DNA of 64,000 nt from positions 310,001 through 374,000 of the forward strand of contig NZ_JNIK01000015.1 in assembly GCF_000701365.1 (NCBI RefSeq), read 5' to 3'. Each line of letters begins with the position of its first letter. Positions within the stretch are counted from its first letter, which is position 1. The DNA is from Blastococcus sp. URHD0036 (GTDB taxonomy: Bacteria; Actinomycetota; Actinomycetes; Mycobacteriales; Geodermatophilaceae). This document shows positions 61,535 to 64,000 of the stretch, in pieces. The notes under the pieces were generated by a model. The model made no database searches and was not told where the DNA came from. It was given only the letters and a program-made list of their open reading frames with translations. Made by a program: the position numbers and the translations under genes.

Positions 61535-62560
61535 TCACAGGGAGCCCTCGGCCCGGGCGGCCCGCCGCAGCGCGAGCGCCAGGTGCAGGCGCAGCCGTCC
61601 CTCCGCGGTCTTGAGGTCCCACCCGAGCATCGCCTCGGCCGAGGCCAGCCGGTCCTGCAGCGTCGAGTGGTGCACCTGCAGCAGGCGGGCGGCGCCCCGG
61701 AGGCTCGGTGCCTCGACGACGGCGGCCAGGGTGGCGAGGACCCACGGCGCGGTACCGGCCGCCCGGTGCAGCGTCCGGACGTCGGGCAGCGGTCCCGGTT
61801 CGTCGTCCGCCGCCCGGACCAGCAGGGCGAGGGCCCCGAGCGACTCCGCGGAGACGACGCGGGGCCCGGGATCGGTCTCGGTCCCCTCGGCGGTGAGCCG
61901 CAGGGCCAGCCGGGCCGCGGCCCACGAGGCCGGGAGCTCCGCGGGGGCGACGACGTCCCCGATGCCGGCGCGCCGGCCGGGTGGCGGCTCCTCACCGGCG
62001 GCGACGACCAGACCCGCGCCACCCCAGGGCGCGACGGCCCGGCACGCCGCCGGCAGCCCCAGCCGGCGCGCGGCGGCCAGCCGCTCGGCCTCGTCGACCC
62101 CGGCGTCCAGGACCATCTCGACCAGGGCCGGGTCGTGCCCCCGGCCGCGGGAGGGGGTGCGGGCGAGGACCGCGGCCGCCGCGGCGGCCGCGCGCTCCAG
62201 GACGACGGCCTCGACGGTGCCCACGGGTCCGGTCCGCTCGAGCACCAGGACGGCACCGTCGGCGGAGACCTCGGCCGACGGCCAGGCCGCGTCCGGCTCC
62301 TCCTCGGGTGCTTCGACCACGCCGTCGGCCCGCACGCGGACGGTGCGCCTGCGGAGCGGGTCGACCAGCCGCACGGGGCAGCCGGCCAGGGTCGCCGCGC
62401 CACGCACGATCGACTGCAGGCCCGCCCGCGAGGTCATCAGCGAGTCGAAGTGACCGACGACCCGGACCGCCGCGCTGGCCTGCGGATCCAGCTCGGCGAG
62501 GCGGAGCGCGAGGTCGTTCACGCGCTCATCGTGCTCCGCCGGGTACCGGGTGACCAGCAC
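61535..62560 (-). CDS. PucR-family helix-turn-helix regulator
   Basis: 341 residues. The C-terminal PucR helix-turn-helix is clear (SLRGAARLLQVHHSTLQDRL, then ASAEAMLGWDLKTAEGRLRL), preceded by a GGDEF-like helical/sheet region and an N-terminal domain with SLMTSRAGLQSIVRGAATLA typical of the RsbRD/GAF-like part of CdaR-type proteins. Start GTG chosen at the beginning of conserved sequence; upstream frame is low-complexity. It follows an HSL-type esterase gene by 25 bp, which it may control. Confidence 0.82.
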   Translation of the reverse strand: MLVTRYPAEHDERVNDLALRLAELDPQASAAVRVVGHFDSLMTSRAGLQSIVRGAATLAGCPVRLVDPLRRRTVRVRADGVVEAPEEEPDAAWPSAEVSADGAVLVLERTGPVGTVEAVVLERAAAAAAAVLARTPSRGRGHDPALVEMVLDAGVDEAERLAAARRLGLPAACRAVAPWGGAGLVVAAGEEPPPGRRAGIGDVVAPAELPASWAAARLALRLTAEGTETDPGPRVVSAESLGALALLVRAADDEPGPLPDVRTLHRAAGTAPWVLATLAAVVEAPSLRGAARLLQVHHSTLQDRLASAEAMLGWDLKTAEGRLRLHLALALRRAARAEGSL

Positions 62561-62585
62561 GCTCCGCCGGCACGGGCCGCAGCGG

Positions 62586-63563
62586 TCAGGGGGCCAGCTG
62601 CCGGCGCAGCCACCGCAGCCGGGCGGCCTGTGCCTCCTGGGAGATCTGGGCCTGCGGCGCGACGGTGTCGAAGCCGTGGAAACCGCCCGGCCACACGTGC
62701 AGCTCGGCCTGCCCCCCGGCCGCCCACAGCCGGCCGGCGTAGGCGACGTCCTCGTCGCGGAAGGTCTCCGCCGACCCGACGTCGATGATCGCGGGGGGCA
62801 GCCCGGAGAGGTCGTCGGCGCGGGCCGGGGCCGCGTAGGGCGAGACGTCCGGCCCACCCCGGTCGACGCCGAGGAGTGCGGTCCAGCCCATCTCGTTGGC
62901 GGCGCGGTCCCACAGCCCGTGCCCGGCCATCTGCACGGCGGAGACCGTGTCGTTGCGGTCGTCCAGCATCGGGGCCATCAGCACCTGCCCGGCCAGCGCG
63001 GGGCCACCGCGGTCGCGCGCCATGAGCGCCAGGGCGGCCGCCAGCCCGCCGCCGGCACTGGTACCCGCGACGACGATCCGGTCGGGGTCGATCCCCAGCT
63101 CCCCCGCCGCGGCGGCGGTCCAGACGAGGCCGGCGTAGCAGTCCTCGACCGGCCCGGGGTGCGGGGTGTCGGGGGCGAGCCGGTAGTCGACGGAGACGAC
63201 GGCGAGGCCGAGGTCCCGGGCCCACGCGAGGGGCTCGGTCACCCCCATGCGGTTGTCGCCGAGGACCATCCCCCCGCCGTGCATGTAGTAGACCGCGCCG
63301 ACCGGTGCGACCGCGCCCGTCGGGCGGCAGATCAGCAGCCTGACCTCCGGTGCGCCCTGCGGGCCGGGGACCGCGCGCTCCTCCACGGTGAACCGCCCGC
63401 CATCGGCGAGGTCGGCGTCCGTCGGCGCCATCGGGTTGGGCCGGCGCAGCAGCGGGATCATCTCGGCGGTCATCGGGGGCAGCCCGGCGAACGCGGCGAG
63501 GACAGCGGCGAGCTCCGGGTCGACGGGGACCGCGGCCGGCGCGGCGGACGACGTGAGCGACAT
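62586..63563 (-). CDS. alpha/beta hydrolase of the hormone-sensitive-lipase family
   Basis: 325 residues. Oxyanion motif YYMHGGGMVLGD, nucleophile Ser in VVAGTSAGGGLAAALALMA, acid and His in IDVGSAETFRDEDVAYA and WPGGFHGFDTVAP. These enzymes hydrolyse short acyl esters in the cytoplasm. GGAGG precedes the ATG. Divergent from the substrate-binding lipoprotein gene and upstream of the PucR gene on the same strand. Confidence 0.92.
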   Translation of the reverse strand: MSLTSSAAPAAVPVDPELAAVLAAFAGLPPMTAEMIPLLRRPNPMAPTDADLADGGRFTVEERAVPGPQGAPEVRLLICRPTGAVAPVGAVYYMHGGGMVLGDNRMGVTEPLAWARDLGLAVVSVDYRLAPDTPHPGPVEDCYAGLVWTAAAAGELGIDPDRIVVAGTSAGGGLAAALALMARDRGGPALAGQVLMAPMLDDRNDTVSAVQMAGHGLWDRAANEMGWTALLGVDRGGPDVSPYAAPARADDLSGLPPAIIDVGSAETFRDEDVAYAGRLWAAGGQAELHVWPGGFHGFDTVAPQAQISQEAQAARLRWLRRQLAP

Positions 63564-63762
63564 GGGACCTCCGAGCGCGACGGCGGTCGGCGGCGACCGC
63601 GCCCCCAGCCTGGCCCGCGCCGGCACCGGCGACCAGCGCCGAACGGCGGGTTCTCCCCGCCACTTGTCGGGTTCAGCCGCGGTGTGGCCGCTGTCACCCT
63701 GGCGCCACGCCCCGCCCCACCGGTGGGCGCGGACGCGGCCGAGCCCGAGGAGAGCACTGCAC

Positions 63763-64000
63763 ATGCGAACGAGGACCCTGACGGCGGTCGGCGCGACCTG
63801 CGCCCTGCTGCTGGCCGTGTCGGCCTGCGGCAGTGACGACGAGAAGGAGGGGACCTCGTCCCCCGGCGGCGGGGGCGGGTCCCGGACGCTCGAGATCGGC
63901 GTGATCACCCCGATGAGCGGCCCGGCGGCGGCGACCTACGGGGAGGCCGCCCGGACCGGCGTCGAGGCACGGCTGGCCGCCTACCGCGAGGAGGGCGGCG
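63763..64000 (+). CDS. ABC transporter substrate-binding lipoprotein, start of gene
   Basis: The first 79 codons only; the rest is outside. Signal peptide MRTRTLTAVGATCALLLAVS with lipobox VSAC (modified Cys at residue 22), a Gly/Ser-rich linker, then IGVITPMSGPAAATYGEAAR, the start of a type-1 periplasmic-binding domain as in Leu/Ile/Val- or urea-binding proteins. A following ABC transporter operon is expected to the right. AGGAGAG stands 9 bp before the ATG. Confidence 0.85.
   Translation, partial: MRTRTLTAVGATCALLLAVSACGSDDEKEGTSSPGGGGGSRTLEIGVITPMSGPAAATYGEAARTGVEARLAAYREEGG

Overview
The window is a 64 kb piece of a very GC-rich actinobacterial chromosome. Markers that point there are RbpA, a GarA/FtsR block next to glycine-cleavage genes, paired DUF881 proteins around a small basic protein, a mycothiol-dependent-isomerase-type DinB protein, and a LexA box of the mycobacterial type. 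The overall style (mostly chromosomal housekeeping plus many small regulator/enzyme pairs, no phage or insertion sequence) suggests Geodermatophilaceae or a close relative; this is inference, and no rRNA gene is present to fix it.

Layout. 1-8 kb: exonuclease, M24 peptidase with an AsnC regulator, an SOS-box-controlled radical SAM protein, a degenerate tyrosine-recombinase-like gene, a GCS2 ligase, acyltransferase and acetyltransferase. 8-15.2 kb: amidohydrolase, lnt, fxsA, rbpA (with a SigR-type promoter), then an overlapping ugpQ-plsC-tk operon. 15.3-20.6 kb: small proteins, a dif-like site at about 16.48 kb, and three ArsR/SRPBCC-type genes with clear operators, a VOC protein, AraC and DinB proteins. 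20.6-28 kb: two ABC-2 exporters, one next to a two-component system and one divergent from its TetR repressor. 28-35 kb: M50-like peptidase, GH65 phosphorylase plus beta-phosphoglucomutase, PEBP, GNAT, coaA, DUF5999. 35.5-45 kb: the conserved block gcvP-merR-DUF151-ftsR-garA-gcvH-DUF881-sbp-DUF881-pgsA, in the order known from mycobacteria (Rv1822-Rv1832). 45-53 kb: EF-G2, DUF1918, aldehyde dehydrogenase/TetR, an unusual MFS carrier, a secreted esterase. 53.5-59.5 kb: a large LuxR regulator, a Baeyer-Villiger-type monooxygenase, an alpha/beta hydrolase. 59.5-61.5 kb: a compact arsenic module (ArsI, ArsR, aquaporin, ArsC). 61.5-64 kb: PucR regulator, HSL-type esterase, start of a branched-chain-type substrate-binding lipoprotein.

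The most interesting signal is not a gene. A 23-bp motif (GCGAYGTTGTTGGGG followed by ATAACGGT) occurs three times, always intergenic. One copy is 11.3 kb left of the dif-like site on the minus strand, one is 11.4 kb right of it on the plus strand, and one is 17.9 kb right on the plus strand. Its polarity therefore flips at the presumed terminus, which invites a fork-trap, segregation or terminus-organising hypothesis; an alternative is a promoter element, because each copy also points at the next gene. A second shared site, TGTGGTGTGSRYCACA, stands before DUF1918, the MFS carrier and the monooxygenase and suggests one local regulon for ketone or related catabolism.
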